A stretch of DNA of 64,000 nt, taken from NCBI GenBank assembly GCA_019420305.1, contig JAHZHL010000032.1, positions 1 to 64,000 of the forward strand, written 5' to 3'. Below are positions 34,479 through 42,417 of this stretch, piece after piece (position 1 is the stretch's first letter; each line of letters opens with the position of its first letter). Position numbers and translations under genes: made by a program. A model generated the notes under the pieces. The model made no database searches and had not been told where the DNA came from. It worked only from the letters and a program-made list of their open reading frames with translations. Origin of the DNA: Bacillota bacterium (GTDB taxonomy: Bacteria; Bacillota; Clostridia; Peptostreptococcales; Anaerovoracaceae).

Positions 34479-34510
34479 TTGACATTCCACTATAGAGGAT
34501 AGGGTATACT
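34479..34510 (+). promoter_or_regulatory. MerR-type long-spacer promoter of the main choline operon
   Basis: A perfect TTGACA (34479-34484) and TATACT (34505-34510) are separated by 20 bp. Within the spacer is the dyad CTAT-AGAGG-ATAG (34490-34502). Such over-long spacers are poor for free polymerase and typical of MerR-family activation. The BmrR-like regulator encoded at 32488 is the obvious candidate. Confidence 0.72.
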
Positions 34511-34652
34511 TAAACCGAAATGGGGAACACTGCAAAGACTTCAAAACTTTGTTGATTTGGGGATTAGAGATTGTAGCATTTCGGCAATATTCCAATTGAA
34601 TATATGCGGCAATTATCTAAAAAGTTTTAAGGCAAAGAAAGGAGTAACTTTT

Positions 34653-35759
34653 ATGAGTGAGAGAGCTATGAGCGCGCCGGCCGGTGCGTTGGAAGCGAAA
34701 AATGCACAGACAAAAGCTTTTAAGAAGAAAGGCATTATGTTTGCGGTTGCATCAGGAATGTTCTATGGTCTGTATACTGCATTTATGACGCAGGGGATGG
34801 GTGCTGGTATTTGGCTGAATTGGTATGGAGGCGCGGTTTCTGTATTTGCAACTTTTTATACACTGAGCGCATTGGGAGCGGCAGTGAACGATGTATGTTC
34901 AGCTATTTGGGCGTTGATTATTGCAGCTTTGAAAGGGAAGCTTGGGGATTTTGGAAGAAGTATCAGGACAAAACCAGGTGCAGTTATGATACTTGCGGCA
35001 GTAATAGGAGGACCGTTTGCATCGACATGTTATGTGTTGGGACTGCAGATGGGTGGTTCCATTATTGTTCCTATCGCAGCGCTTAATGCAGCGATTGGCG
35101 CAATTTTAGGAAAAGTTCTCTTTAAACAGAAATTGACTGGAAAAATGATCCTGGGTATTGTGATTTGTTTTGCTGCAGCCGTTTTGATTGGTAGCACTGC
35201 TTTTGCAGATGGCTTTGATTTCAGCGGCGGTGCGGTTCTGGGTATGTTCGCAGGACTGTTTGCAGCGATTGGCTGGGGTGTTGAAGGTGCCGTAGCAGGA
35301 TATGGAACTGCTATGATTGATTATGAAATTGGAATTACAATTCGTCAGTGTACATCAGGTGTTACAAATGTAATCATTTTGGTTCCTTTATTAAGTCTGA
35401 TTGGCGGAGATGGAGTTGGATCGGCATTTTCACTGATCGGGCAGGCATTTACAGATGGAGGAAGCATTATCTTCTTTATTATTTCAGGGCTTTGTGCGGT
35501 TCCGGCATTTAGTTTCTGGTACAAAGGAAATAGTATGTGCGGAGCAGCTTTAGGAATGGCGTGCAATGGTATGTATGCGTTCTGGGGTCCTTTGGCATGT
35601 TTCTTAATTATCGGACTGTTCTTCGGAAAAGATGGATATGCGATTCCATGGCAAGGCTGGGTTGGAGCTGTCATTATGATTATTGGTATCTTTGTACTCG
35701 GGTTCGCTCAGAATGCGGCAGCGAAAGCAGATGCTGAAAAAGAACTCGCAGGAAAGTAA
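34653..35759 (+). CDS. DMT/EamA-like membrane transporter, possible substrate carrier
   Basis: 368 residues from the ATG at 34653 (GAAAGGAG upstream). About ten hydrophobic helices fill the protein after a 30-residue polar N-terminus. The repeated small-residue helices (GGPFASTCYVLGLQMGGSIIVPIAALNAAIG, then GIFVLGFAQ) resemble EamA/drug-metabolite superfamily carriers. As the first gene after the regulated promoter it may import choline or export a product; this is inferred from position. Codon choice is more AT-rich than in the neighbours, with many GCA, GTA and ATT codons, which suggests a different origin. Confidence 0.75.
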   Translation: MSERAMSAPAGALEAKNAQTKAFKKKGIMFAVASGMFYGLYTAFMTQGMGAGIWLNWYGGAVSVFATFYTLSALGAAVNDVCSAIWALIIAALKGKLGDFGRSIRTKPGAVMILAAVIGGPFASTCYVLGLQMGGSIIVPIAALNAAIGAILGKVLFKQKLTGKMILGIVICFAAAVLIGSTAFADGFDFSGGAVLGMFAGLFAAIGWGVEGAVAGYGTAMIDYEIGITIRQCTSGVTNVIILVPLLSLIGGDGVGSAFSLIGQAFTDGGSIIFFIISGLCAVPAFSFWYKGNSMCGAALGMACNGMYAFWGPLACFLIIGLFFGKDGYAIPWQGWVGAVIMIIGIFVLGFAQNAAAKADAEKELAGK

Positions 35760-35773
35760 AGGGGGTAAGCGTA

Positions 35774-36040
35774 ATGAAGCCATTGAATTTTGCTATTTTA
35801 AAATATTTTACAAAAGTTGATGAAGCTTGTGCCGATGATGTAATAGAGGCGCTGAAACCGGAATATGGTAACTTTAGAATGTTGAAAAAAAAGTCTGTTA
35901 TTGAAGCGTTGATGACAGCAGAACAGAATGGACTGATTGAGGAATCAAGATTTGATTTGGATAACAATGGTGACCTCAGAATCTTTTATCATACAACGGA
36001 AGAGAGCGCGGCTACAATTAATAATTATATCAAAGACTAG
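35774..36040 (+). CDS. Small winged-helix-like protein of unknown function
   Basis: 88 residues behind GGGGGTAAG, 14 bp after the transporter gene. The predicted pattern of three helices and a short hairpin (ADDVIEALKPEYGNFRMLKKKSVIEALMTAEQNGLIEE) resembles a winged-helix domain, but no family is recognised. Codon use is AT-rich like the transporter, so the two may have arrived together. It could be a small regulator of the carrier or operon. Confidence 0.6.
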   Translation: MKPLNFAILKYFTKVDEACADDVIEALKPEYGNFRMLKKKSVIEALMTAEQNGLIEESRFDLDNNGDLRIFYHTTEESAATINNYIKD

Positions 36041-36063
36041 TTCTTTGAAAATAAATAATTATC

Positions 36064-36098
36064 CTGTGCGGCGGCCCACCTGGCGGGCTGCTGCGCAG
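36064..36098 (+). other. Wobble-rich RNA hairpin before the first BMC genes
   Basis: CTGTGCGGCGGCCC (36064-36077) and GGGCTGCTGCGCAG (36085-36098) pair over 14 positions around a 7-nt loop. Three of the pairs are G-U, possible only in the sense RNA. No T tract follows. It probably protects or separates the shell-protein part of the mRNA. Confidence 0.6.
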
Positions 36099-36129
36099 AA
36101 TTTGCTGTAACTGGAAAGGAGAATCTTTT

Positions 36130-36432
36130 ATGGCAAGGTATTATGCGGATGAGGCATTGGGACTCTTGGAGACGGTTGGCATGGTTCCCGCTCTTGACGC
36201 ATGTGACAAGATGCTTAAGGCGGCGGAAGTGGAACTGATCTCCTATGAAAACGTAGGATCAACGCTGGTAACGATCATGATCAAGGGAGATGTCGCGGCG
36301 GTAAAAGCGGCGATAAAAGCGGGGGCGGAAGCGGCTTCTGCGATCGGAAAGCTGACAGCGACAAAAGTGATACCGCGTCCGATCCGGCCGATTGGCGATA
36401 TCGTATCGATCTACGATATTGATGAACAGTAA
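36130..36432 (+). CDS. BMC-H shell protein
   Basis: 100 residues. A canonical single BMC domain: ALGLLETVGMVPALDACDKMLKAAEVELISYENVG, then GDVAAVKAAIKAGAEAA and VIPRP. The pore-loop position reads VGST instead of the usual GGG-type, so the central pore should differ in size and polarity from those of the proteins at 47592 and 50651. It forms hexameric facets. It is followed 12 bp later by a second BMC-H gene. Confidence 0.93.
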   Translation: MARYYADEALGLLETVGMVPALDACDKMLKAAEVELISYENVGSTLVTIMIKGDVAAVKAAIKAGAEAASAIGKLTATKVIPRPIRPIGDIVSIYDIDEQ

Positions 36433-36444
36433 GGAGGAGCGGAA

Positions 36445-36762
36445 ATGGCAGTAAGAACAGAAGCATTAGGACTGATCGAGACCTTCGGGATCGTATTTGT
36501 AATTGAAGCGGCCGACGCTATGTGCAAGGCGGCTGACGTCGAACTGATTGGTTTTGAAAACACCGCGTCCGGATATATTTCCGTACTGGTGGAAGGCGAT
36601 GTAGGCGCCTGCAAAACGGCAGTGGACGCAGGGGTAAAGGCAGTAGCAGAGATGGGCGCAGAAGTGTACAGTTCGGTTGTAATCGCAAGACCGCACGAGG
36701 ATCTGAAAAAGATTACAGCGTTGTACGAACTGGATAAGCTGCTCCCTTATGAGAATATCTAA
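36445..36762 (+). CDS. BMC-H shell protein
   Basis: 105 residues. A single BMC domain (ALGLIETFGIVFVIEAADAMCKAADVELIGFENTASG). The pore-loop equivalent is TASG, different from its neighbour. The C-terminal tail after VIARPHEDL is slightly longer. The ATG follows AAGGAGGAG. With the preceding gene it makes a tandem pair of divergent facet proteins placed right before the enzyme genes. Confidence 0.93.
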   Translation: MAVRTEALGLIETFGIVFVIEAADAMCKAADVELIGFENTASGYISVLVEGDVGACKTAVDAGVKAVAEMGAEVYSSVVIARPHEDLKKITALYELDKLLPYENI

Positions 36763-36798
36763 TTTGTTTCGGACAATGAGAGAAAAGGAGAGATGCAA

Positions 36799-38310
36799 AT
36801 GAGAATGAATATTATCGATCATGATTTGCTCTCCATCCAAGAAGCGCGCATTCTGGCGGAAAACGCTCTGGAAGCGCAGAGGACGCTGGCGACCTTCCCG
36901 CAGGAAAAGCTGGACGAGATCGTAGAACGAATGGCAGAGGAAATATCCAAACATTCCAAAGAACTTGCGGTTATGTCCTGCGAGGAGACGGATTACGGGA
37001 ACTGGCAGGACAAGTACATAAAAAATCGATTTGCCTGCGAGTATCTTCCGGCAAACCTGAGAGGAATGCGATGTGTGGGTATCATCCATACAGATCAGGA
37101 AAAACAGATTATGGATGTCGGCGTGCCAGTGGGGGTGATCGTAGGGTTATGCCCGGCTACGAGTCCGGTATCGACTACGATTTATAATGCGCTGATCGCG
37201 ATTAAGGCGGGAAACGCGGCAATCTTTTCCCCGCATCCGAGGGCGAAGGAATCCATTGCCAAGACGCTGGACATTATGATTCAGGCGGCAGAAGGCTACG
37301 GGCTTCCGGAGGGAGCACTGACGTATCTTCATACAGTGACCCCGGCGGGAACGATTGAACTAATGAATCACAGTGCGACTTCTCTGATTATAAATACGGG
37401 TGTCCCGGGAATGTTGGACGCGGCGTATCATTCCGGCAAACCGGTCATCTATGGGGGGACAGGAAATGGTCCGGCCTTTATTGAGCGGACCGCGAATATC
37501 CGGCAGGCCGTGCAGGATATCATCGCAAGCAAGACCTTCGACAACGGAGTCGTATCTGCGGCGGAACAGTCGATTGTGGTAGACAGCTGTATCGCGACAG
37601 AAGTGCAGGCGGAACTGGAAGCGGCAGGAGGCTATTTCATGGAAGAGGATGAAGCGGATGCCTTGGGACGCATGTTCTATTATCCGGATGGCAGCGCAAA
37701 TCCGGAAATGGCGGGAAAAACAGCGGAGGAGCTGGCAAAGAGAGCAGGATTTTCTGTTCCGGAGAAAACGCGGGTTCTGATTTCCCGGCAGAAATATGTA
37801 TCGGAAACGAATCCGTATTCCAGAGAGAAGCTATGTCCGGTATTGGCTTATTATATTGAAGATGATTGGATGCACGCATGTGAAAAATGTATTGAATTAC
37901 TTCTTTCCGAGCGGCATGGGCACACTCTGGTCATTCATTCGAATGATCCGGAAGTAATCCGGCAGTTCGCGCTGAAAAAGCCGGTAGGAAGGATGCTGGT
38001 CAACACACCGGCCGTCTTCGGAAGTATGGGGGCAACCACGAATCTTTTCCCGGCAATGACACTGGGCAGCGGATCGGCGGGGGATGGAATTACTTCTGAT
38101 AATGTTTCGCCAATGAACCTGATTTATATCCGTAAGGTTGGATATGGAGTCAGACGAATTGAAGACATCGGAATGGGGATTCCGCAAAGCAGCCAGATGA
38201 AGCAGGACTCAGGAAGCGCAGAAGGCATCGCCGATAATCAGTATCGTGAAAATGAAAATCTGCAGACACTGCAGCAGCTTTTGGAAAAGGCGCTTAAGAG
38301 CCTTACTTAA
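36799..38310 (+). CDS. CoA-acylating aldehyde dehydrogenase homologue lacking the catalytic Cys
   Basis: 503 residues from the ATG at 36799 (AAGGAG eight bases upstream; the ATG at 36793 is too close). The ALDH fold of the EutE/PduP/AdhE type is complete: VGVIVGLCPATSPVSTTIYNALIAIKAGN, FSPHPRA, and the GGTGNGPAFIER cofactor loop. At the position of the nucleophilic Cys (GTICASEQ in the second homologue at 48268) this protein reads GVVSAAEQ, with Ser253. It should not form the thiohemiacetal, so it is probably inactive, structural, or specialised. The C-terminus (about the last 17 residues, NLQTLQQLLEKALKSLT) is an amphipathic helix after a polar linker, like an encapsulation peptide. Confidence 0.88.
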   Translation: MRMNIIDHDLLSIQEARILAENALEAQRTLATFPQEKLDEIVERMAEEISKHSKELAVMSCEETDYGNWQDKYIKNRFACEYLPANLRGMRCVGIIHTDQEKQIMDVGVPVGVIVGLCPATSPVSTTIYNALIAIKAGNAAIFSPHPRAKESIAKTLDIMIQAAEGYGLPEGALTYLHTVTPAGTIELMNHSATSLIINTGVPGMLDAAYHSGKPVIYGGTGNGPAFIERTANIRQAVQDIIASKTFDNGVVSAAEQSIVVDSCIATEVQAELEAAGGYFMEEDEADALGRMFYYPDGSANPEMAGKTAEELAKRAGFSVPEKTRVLISRQKYVSETNPYSREKLCPVLAYYIEDDWMHACEKCIELLLSERHGHTLVIHSNDPEVIRQFALKKPVGRMLVNTPAVFGSMGATTNLFPAMTLGSGSAGDGITSDNVSPMNLIYIRKVGYGVRRIEDIGMGIPQSSQMKQDSGSAEGIADNQYRENENLQTLQQLLEKALKSLT

Positions 38311-38381
38311 AAGTAGCGGCGGCGGATGCTCAATATAAATCGTTATTTCAAAATGTTTAAGAAAGAAGAGAGGTAAGAGTT

Positions 38382-40985
38382 TTGGATATTCGTGAATTTT
38401 CAAATAAGCTCGCAGAAGCGACTAAAAACATGTCCGAAGAAGAACGCGCATCTCTGATGAAGATGTTTGAAACCGTAGCGGATGATGTTGCGAAAGTAAC
38501 ACCGCAGCAGGCGGAGGCGGCTCCACAGGCTCAGCCTTCCGGGGATCACCCGAAATATTATTCCTCCATCGCGGCGGCGACAACCCAGGTGGATGAAGAC
38601 GGAGTTCCGGTAGGACCTACCGAAAGACTCGTAAAACTGAAAGAAAACTTCCTCAAGCAGGTACCGTCGATTACGACTTACCGCGCGAGAGCGGTAACGA
38701 AGATTACAAAGGAAAATCCGGGTATGCCGAAAATCCTGCTTCGCGCGAAATGTTTCCGCTACTGCTGTGAAACAGCTCCGCTGGTTATTCAGGACAACGA
38801 ACTGATTGTCGGCGCGCCGAACGGAGCGCCTCGTGCGGGAGCTTTCTCGCCGGATATCGCGTGGAGATGGATGGTGGATGAAATTGACACCATCGGTAAT
38901 CGTGCCCAGGATCCGTTCTATATTGCCGAAGAAGACAAAAAGATCATGAGAGAAGAGCTGTTCCCGTTCTGGGAAGGCAAGTCCGTTGACGAATACTGTG
39001 AAAGCCAGTATCGCGAAGCGGGCGTATGGGAACTGTCCGGTGAATCGTTTGTTTCCGACTGTTCCTATCATGCCGTTAACGGCGGCGGAGACTCCAATCC
39101 GGGATATGATGTAATCCTGATGAAGAAGGGTATGCTGGATATTCAGCAGGAAGCGAGAGATCATCTGGCTCAGCTGGATTATGAAAATCCGGAAGATCTG
39201 GATAAGATCTACTTCTATAAATCCGTTATTGAGACGACAGAAGGCGTTATGGCTTACGCCAGAAGAATGTCTCAATACGCGGCGGAACTGGCGGCGAAGG
39301 AAAGCGATCCGAAGAGAAAGGCAGAACTGCAGAAGATTTCGGAAATAAACGCGAAAGTTCCGGCTCATAAACCGGAAACATTCTGGGAAGCCATTCAGTC
39401 TGTATTTACGATTGAATCCCTGCTTCCGGTAGAAGAAAACCAGACAGGTATGTCCATCGGACGTGTGGATCAGTACATGTATCCGTACTACAAGGCGGAT
39501 ATTGATTCCGGACGCATGGATAATTTCCTTGCCTTTGAACTGGCAGGCTGCATGCTGATTAAGATGTCCGAAATGATGTGGATCACCAGTGAAGGCGGCT
39601 CCAAGTTCTTCGCGGGATATCAGCCTTTCGTAAATATGTGTGTCGGCGGTGTGACAAGATCCGGACAGGACGCGACAAACGAACTGACTTATCTGCTGAT
39701 GGACGCGGTAAGACACGTAAAAATTTATCAGCCGTCTCTGGCGTGCCGTATTCATAACAAGTCACCACAGAAATATATGAAGAAGATCGTCGATGTAGTA
39801 CGTTCCGGAATGGGATTCCCGGCGTGTCACTTTGATGATACTCATATCAAGATGATGCTGGCGAAGGGCGTATCCATTGAAGACGCGAGAGACTACTGCC
39901 TGATGGGATGCGTAGAACCGCAGAAAGCAGGAAGACTGTATCAGTGGACTTCTACAGCTTATACACAGTGGCCGATCTGCATCGAACTGGTTCTGAACCA
40001 TGGTGTTCCGCTCTGGTATGGCAAGCAGGTAACGCCGGATATGGGAGATCTGGATCAGTATAAGACTTATGAAGAGTTTGATGCGGCTGTAAAAGAACAG
40101 ATTAAATACGTCACGAAGTGGACGGATGTTGCGACTGTTATTTCCCAGCGCGTTCACAGAGATCTGGCGCCGAAGCCTCTGATGTCCATCATGTATGAAG
40201 GATGTATGGAGAAAGGAAAGGACGTTTCCGCGGGCGGAGCAATGTATAACTTCGGACCTGGAGTTGTATGGTCTGGACTCGCGACTTACGCAGACTCCAT
40301 GGCGGCGATTAAAAAGCTGGTATTTGACGACAAGAAATATACATTAAAACAGTTGAACGAAGCGCTGAAAGCGGACTTCGTAGGATATGAACAGGTGAAG
40401 GCGGACTGCCTTGCGGCACCGAAGTATGGTAATGACGATGATTACGCGGATCTGATTGCGGCAGACCTGATCAACTTTACAGAAATGGAACACAGAAAGT
40501 ACAAGACACTCTACTCCACACTGAGCCACGGAACTCTGTCCATCTCCAACAACACTCCGTTTGGTCAGATGACAGGCGCGTCCGCCAATGGACGTGCGGC
40601 ATGGAGCCCGCTGTCCGATGGTATCAGTCCGACTCAGGGTGCGGACTTCAAGGGCCCGACCGCGATTATCAAATCCGTTTCCAAACTGTCCAACGACAAC
40701 ATGAACATCGGACTGGTACACAACTTCAAGCTGATGGCAGGACTTCTGGATACTCCGGAGGGAGAAAACGGCCTGATTACGCTGCTGCGTACCGCATGCG
40801 CCTTCGGAAACGGCGAAATGCAGTTCAACTACATGGACAACAAGACGCTTATCGATGCGCAGAAGCATCCGGAACAGTACAAGGATCTGGTTGTCCGCGT
40901 AGCCGGATACAGTGCGTTCTTCAATGAACTGTGCAAGGATGTACAGGATGAAATCATCAGCAGAACCATGCTGACGAAATTCTAA
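38382..40985 (+). CDS. cutC: Choline trimethylamine-lyase (glycyl radical enzyme)
   Basis: 867 residues from a TTG at 38382 with AGAGAGGT upstream. It has the glycyl radical enzyme fold with the radical site Gly842 in RVAGYSAFF and the active-site Cys510 and Glu512 in GCVEP. Residues that define choline lyases in Desulfovibrio CutC (Tyr208, Asp216, Glu491, Thr502, radical Gly821) are all present with a constant offset of 21: Tyr229, Asp237, Glu512, Thr523, Gly842. It cleaves choline to trimethylamine and acetaldehyde. Residues 1-25 form an amphipathic helix, then a Pro/Ala/Gln linker, which may target the enzyme to the compartment. It needs CutD, encoded just downstream. Confidence 0.97.
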   Translation: MDIREFSNKLAEATKNMSEEERASLMKMFETVADDVAKVTPQQAEAAPQAQPSGDHPKYYSSIAAATTQVDEDGVPVGPTERLVKLKENFLKQVPSITTYRARAVTKITKENPGMPKILLRAKCFRYCCETAPLVIQDNELIVGAPNGAPRAGAFSPDIAWRWMVDEIDTIGNRAQDPFYIAEEDKKIMREELFPFWEGKSVDEYCESQYREAGVWELSGESFVSDCSYHAVNGGGDSNPGYDVILMKKGMLDIQQEARDHLAQLDYENPEDLDKIYFYKSVIETTEGVMAYARRMSQYAAELAAKESDPKRKAELQKISEINAKVPAHKPETFWEAIQSVFTIESLLPVEENQTGMSIGRVDQYMYPYYKADIDSGRMDNFLAFELAGCMLIKMSEMMWITSEGGSKFFAGYQPFVNMCVGGVTRSGQDATNELTYLLMDAVRHVKIYQPSLACRIHNKSPQKYMKKIVDVVRSGMGFPACHFDDTHIKMMLAKGVSIEDARDYCLMGCVEPQKAGRLYQWTSTAYTQWPICIELVLNHGVPLWYGKQVTPDMGDLDQYKTYEEFDAAVKEQIKYVTKWTDVATVISQRVHRDLAPKPLMSIMYEGCMEKGKDVSAGGAMYNFGPGVVWSGLATYADSMAAIKKLVFDDKKYTLKQLNEALKADFVGYEQVKADCLAAPKYGNDDDYADLIAADLINFTEMEHRKYKTLYSTLSHGTLSISNNTPFGQMTGASANGRAAWSPLSDGISPTQGADFKGPTAIIKSVSKLSNDNMNIGLVHNFKLMAGLLDTPEGENGLITLLRTACAFGNGEMQFNYMDNKTLIDAQKHPEQYKDLVVRVAGYSAFFNELCKDVQDEIISRTMLTKF

Positions 40986-41013
40986 AAAGCTGGGCATTAA
41001 CCTATTATAGATT

Positions 41014-41045
41014 GCTGGCTGTGGGAGAAAATTCCTGCGGCCGGC
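41014..41045 (+). other. Wobble-rich RNA hairpin between cutC and cutD
   Basis: GCTGGCTGTGGGA (41014-41026) and TCCTGCGGCCGGC (41033-41045) pair at all 13 positions around a 6-nt loop. Four pairs are wobbles that exist only in the sense RNA. There is no T tract. It probably limits readthrough or sets relative mRNA stability of cutC over cutD. Confidence 0.55.
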
Positions 41046-41085
41046 AGATAAAAAATAATGCGAATCAGAAGCAGGAGACAGATTC

Positions 41086-42039
41086 ATGGCTAGCGACAAC
41101 AATATGAATGTAATCGAAAGAAAGGCATTCATTTTCAACAGACAGAAATATAACATATATGACGGGCCAGGAGTCCGGACGCTCATTTTCTTTAAAGGGT
41201 GTCCTCTCCGCTGCAAATGGTGCTCCAATCCGGAGGGTCTGCAGCGGAAGTATCAGATTATGCTCAAGCCGACGTTCTGTGTGGGATGCGGCGCATGCGT
41301 TCCGGTATGCCCTGCGGGTCTGCACAGCATTTCGGCAGAAGGCGAACATCGGATCGACCGCAGCAAGGATTGTCTGGGTTGCCATAAATGCACGGAGGCA
41401 TGTCTGTATTCGGCACTGGAAGTCGCCGGAGAACAGTGCAGCATTTCTGAGCTTCTGGAATATGTGGAAGAGGACAGAGCCTTTTATGAGCAATCGGGAG
41501 GAGGCGTTACGCTGGGCGGAGGTGAAGTAACATCTCAGCCGGAAGCGGCGATTAACCTGCTGATGGCATGTAAACAGGAAGGGTTCCATACGGCAATCGA
41601 AACCTGCGGATATACGAAGAAGGATACAATTCTGAAGTTTGCGGAGTTTGTTGATCTGTTCCTCTTTGATATTAAACATATTGACCCTGACCGGCATTTC
41701 GAACTGACCGGCGTGCGAAACGAGATGATTCTGGAAAATCTGAAAGAGCTTCTCCATCGCAGAAAGCATGTGAAAATCCGAATGCCGATGTTAAAGGACA
41801 TCAACGACAGCGAAGCGGAAATCCGCGGCGTGATCGAATTTTTGATGCCATATAAAGACTATAAAAATTTTGAAGGAATCGACCTTTTACCTTATCATAA
41901 GCTGGGTGTTAATAAATATATCCAGCTGGGCATGGATTACCCGATTGAAGGAGATCCGAGCCTGAGTGATGAGGATTTGGACAGAATAGAAGGTTGGATC
42001 AAGGAATACGATTTCCCGGTTTCCGTTATACGACACTAG
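41086..42039 (+). CDS. cutD: CutC-activating enzyme (radical SAM glycyl radical activase)
   Basis: 317 residues. The radical SAM motif GCPLRCKWC has Cys39, Cys43 and Cys46. It is followed by the two-cluster ferredoxin insert typical of glycyl radical activases other than PFL activase (CVGCGACVPVC and CLGCHKCTEAC). The GGGVTLGGGE motif binds SAM. It abstracts hydrogen from Gly842 of CutC using SAM and an electron donor. It lies 100 bp after cutC, across an RNA hairpin that may lower its expression relative to the abundant lyase. Confidence 0.95.
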   Translation: MASDNNMNVIERKAFIFNRQKYNIYDGPGVRTLIFFKGCPLRCKWCSNPEGLQRKYQIMLKPTFCVGCGACVPVCPAGLHSISAEGEHRIDRSKDCLGCHKCTEACLYSALEVAGEQCSISELLEYVEEDRAFYEQSGGGVTLGGGEVTSQPEAAINLLMACKQEGFHTAIETCGYTKKDTILKFAEFVDLFLFDIKHIDPDRHFELTGVRNEMILENLKELLHRRKHVKIRMPMLKDINDSEAEIRGVIEFLMPYKDYKNFEGIDLLPYHKLGVNKYIQLGMDYPIEGDPSLSDEDLDRIEGWIKEYDFPVSVIRH

Positions 42040-42063
42040 AAACCAGGCAGAAAGGTGACAGCT

Positions 42064-42417
42064 ATGGGAGTTATGAATGAAAAAACGATGGATCGCATCA
42101 TACAGGAATCTGTACCTGGAAAACAGGTTACAATCGCCCATGTCATCGCCTCCCCCATGTCGGACATTTATGAACGGCTTGGGATCGACGACAAGGGTGC
42201 CATCGGAATTTTAACTTTATCCCCTTACGAGACTGCCATTATTGCCGCGGATATTGCTACGAAGACTGCGGATGTGGAAATCGGATTCCTGGACCGCTTT
42301 ACCGGGTCCGTGGTGATTTCAGGGGACGTGCAGAGCGTGGAGACTGCCCTCAAGGCGGTAACGGATACACTCTGCAGTCTGCTGGACTTTACCACTGTTC
42401 CAATAACAAGGACATGA
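42064..42417 (+). CDS. eutS: EutS/PduU-type BMC shell protein (copy 2)
   Basis: 117 residues from the ATG at 42064 with AAAGGTG upstream (a GTG nine bases earlier is less likely). It is a permuted BMC domain: RIIQESVPGKQVTIAHVIASP, GAIGILTLSPYETAIIAADIATKTADVEIGFLDRFTGSVVISG. The size and sequence are those of typical EutS. It overlaps the EutP-like gene by four bases (ATGA). This repeats the EutS-EutP pair of the first operon. Confidence 0.92.
   Translation: MGVMNEKTMDRIIQESVPGKQVTIAHVIASPMSDIYERLGIDDKGAIGILTLSPYETAIIAADIATKTADVEIGFLDRFTGSVVISGDVQSVETALKAVTDTLCSLLDFTTVPITRT

Larger units (their letters stand above)
34223..34652 (+). other. 430-bp intergenic region between the two choline operons
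   Basis: It holds the terminator at 34294-34343, an AT-rich stretch, the MerR-type promoter at 34479-34510 and a leader of about 140 nt before the transporter gene. No coding frame with a ribosome binding site was seen. An in-frame extension of the transporter back to 34557 is rejected because GAAAGGAG sits just before the ATG at 34653. Confidence 0.7.

Noticed and set aside
36064..36098. Rho-independent terminator before the first BMC genes
   Set aside because: The stem is strong but is followed by AATTTGCTG without a T run, and the downstream genes have no new promoter of their own that I can see.
41086..42039. Pyruvate formate-lyase activase
   Set aside because: The extra two-cluster ferredoxin insert and the position right after cutC mark it as CutD rather than PflA.
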